Source: Prostheceraeus crozeri
Taxonomy: Eukaryota; Platyhelminthes; Polycladida; Euryleptidae
Length of the DNA: 64,000 nucleotides
Assembly (NCBI GenBank): GCA_907163375.1
Contig: CAJQUW010009202.1
Span: 2 to 64,001 of the forward strand
Direction of reading: 5' to 3'
Shown: one piece after another, positions 63,661 to 64,000 of the stretch
Layout: each line of letters starts with the position of its first letter
Numbering within the stretch: the first letter of the stretch is position 1
Position numbers and translations under genes: made by a program
The notes under the pieces: generated by a model
Database searches by the model: none
What the model was told of the DNA's origin: nothing
Seen by the model: only the letters and a program-made list of their open reading frames with translations

Positions 63661-64000
63661 CAGTCCGTTTCATAAATAGTTAGAAATTGATTAAAAAAGC
63701 AACACTTTATAGTAAACAGCAAGTTTTTACCTGTAATTGAATGAATTTGTTTCCTATATCATATTAAATATTTTCCTGCTATATGTTGGCCCAGTAAGGG
63801 CCTAGTCCTTAAACGGACTGATGGGCGCGTTTCCTAGTAGCCAGATTCGTCTTATATAAGTTCTATTACCTTTCGGATGCGATTAGGCATGCTGCCGATC
63901 AAATTTCTGATCATCTGTTGATCAATCTGATTCCACTCCTGCCTCACTAAAGATTCCAAGCGATTCAAACCATTGCTAGGAAGAAGTCGTCGACGAACTC
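63661..64000 (-). mobile_element. Tc1-like transposon, cut by the window end
   Basis: After a TA target dinucleotide at 63659-63660 the element begins CAGTCCGTTTCATAAATAG, a Tc1-type terminal repeat. About 190 bp further in, the minus strand carries the C-terminus of a Tc1-like transposase. The other end lies beyond the window. Confidence 0.82.
63852..64000 (-). CDS. Tc1/mariner-family transposase, C-terminal end (partial)
   Basis: A minus-strand frame running in from the window edge reads NGLNRLESLVRQEWNQIDQQ, then MIRNLIGSMPNRIRKVIE, and stops at 63852-63854. W-x-x-I-x-x-x-x-I-x-x-L-I-x-S-M-P-x-R is the standard ending of Tc1 transposases, which cut and rejoin DNA with a DDE catalytic core. 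The core itself is outside the window, so activity cannot be judged. No break is seen in the visible 49 codons. Confidence 0.82.
   Translation of the reverse strand, partial: VRRRLLPSNGLNRLESLVRQEWNQIDQQMIRNLIGSMPNRIRKVIELI

Overview
The window looks like nuclear DNA of an invertebrate animal. The evidence is AT-rich intergenic sequence, genes split by GT-AG introns, several non-LTR (LINE) fragments, a Penelope-like element, a Tc1-type transposon, and one well-conserved exon of the animal gene UNC-50. The phylum cannot be fixed from the sequence; recurrent TAGGCCTA-like words are compatible with a marine invertebrate, but that is a weak argument.

Left arm (1-8.6 kb): mostly unassigned AT-rich DNA with a 548-bp non-autonomous element ending in inverted repeats (1347-1894), a 160-bp tandem duplication (about 2449-2768), a small spliced C2H2 zinc-finger-type gene or gene fragment (exons between 3579 and 5557, possibly also 7506-7622), and a pogo/Tigger-like terminal-repeat remnant (5584 to about 6240).

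Centre (8576-36779): about 28.2 kb of one uninterrupted tandem satellite with a 135-bp monomer, about 209 copies. At least six recognisable monomer types recur in fixed order, forming a higher-order repeat of about 1.35 kb (10 monomers) with 9-, 12-, 14-, 16- and 18-monomer variants and a recent 1.34-kb tandem duplication. This is the dominant and most striking feature. The array ends abruptly on the right in a cluster of a 17-20-bp motif and a (TA)n tract.

Right arm (37-64 kb): a graveyard of mobile elements around a few host sequences. In order: a Penelope-like element (RT plus GIY-YIG) between long inverted repeats (39271-41475); a tRNA-Thr-like sequence or SINE head (43497-43570); a possible hAT-type relic; a LINE 3' fragment (45.7-46.3 kb); a nearly full-length but decayed LINE with ORF1 and ORF2 remnants (47.7-50.7 kb); a DNA transposon with a five-exon DDE-type transposase gene and seven copies of a 16-bp motif near its ends (about 52136-57496); two more LINE fragments on the minus strand (58.0-60.1 kb), one with the endonuclease fused directly to RT motif C by an internal deletion; a 75-bp-arm palindrome (61572-61740); an UNC-50 exon on the minus strand (62246-62521); and the end of a Tc1-like transposon running off the window (63661-64000).

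No genes here form a pathway. The candidate novelty lies in the higher-order satellite and in the transposon whose ends carry the repeated TGTCATCTGACCGACG word. All similarity statements rest on recognition of motifs by eye, without searches.
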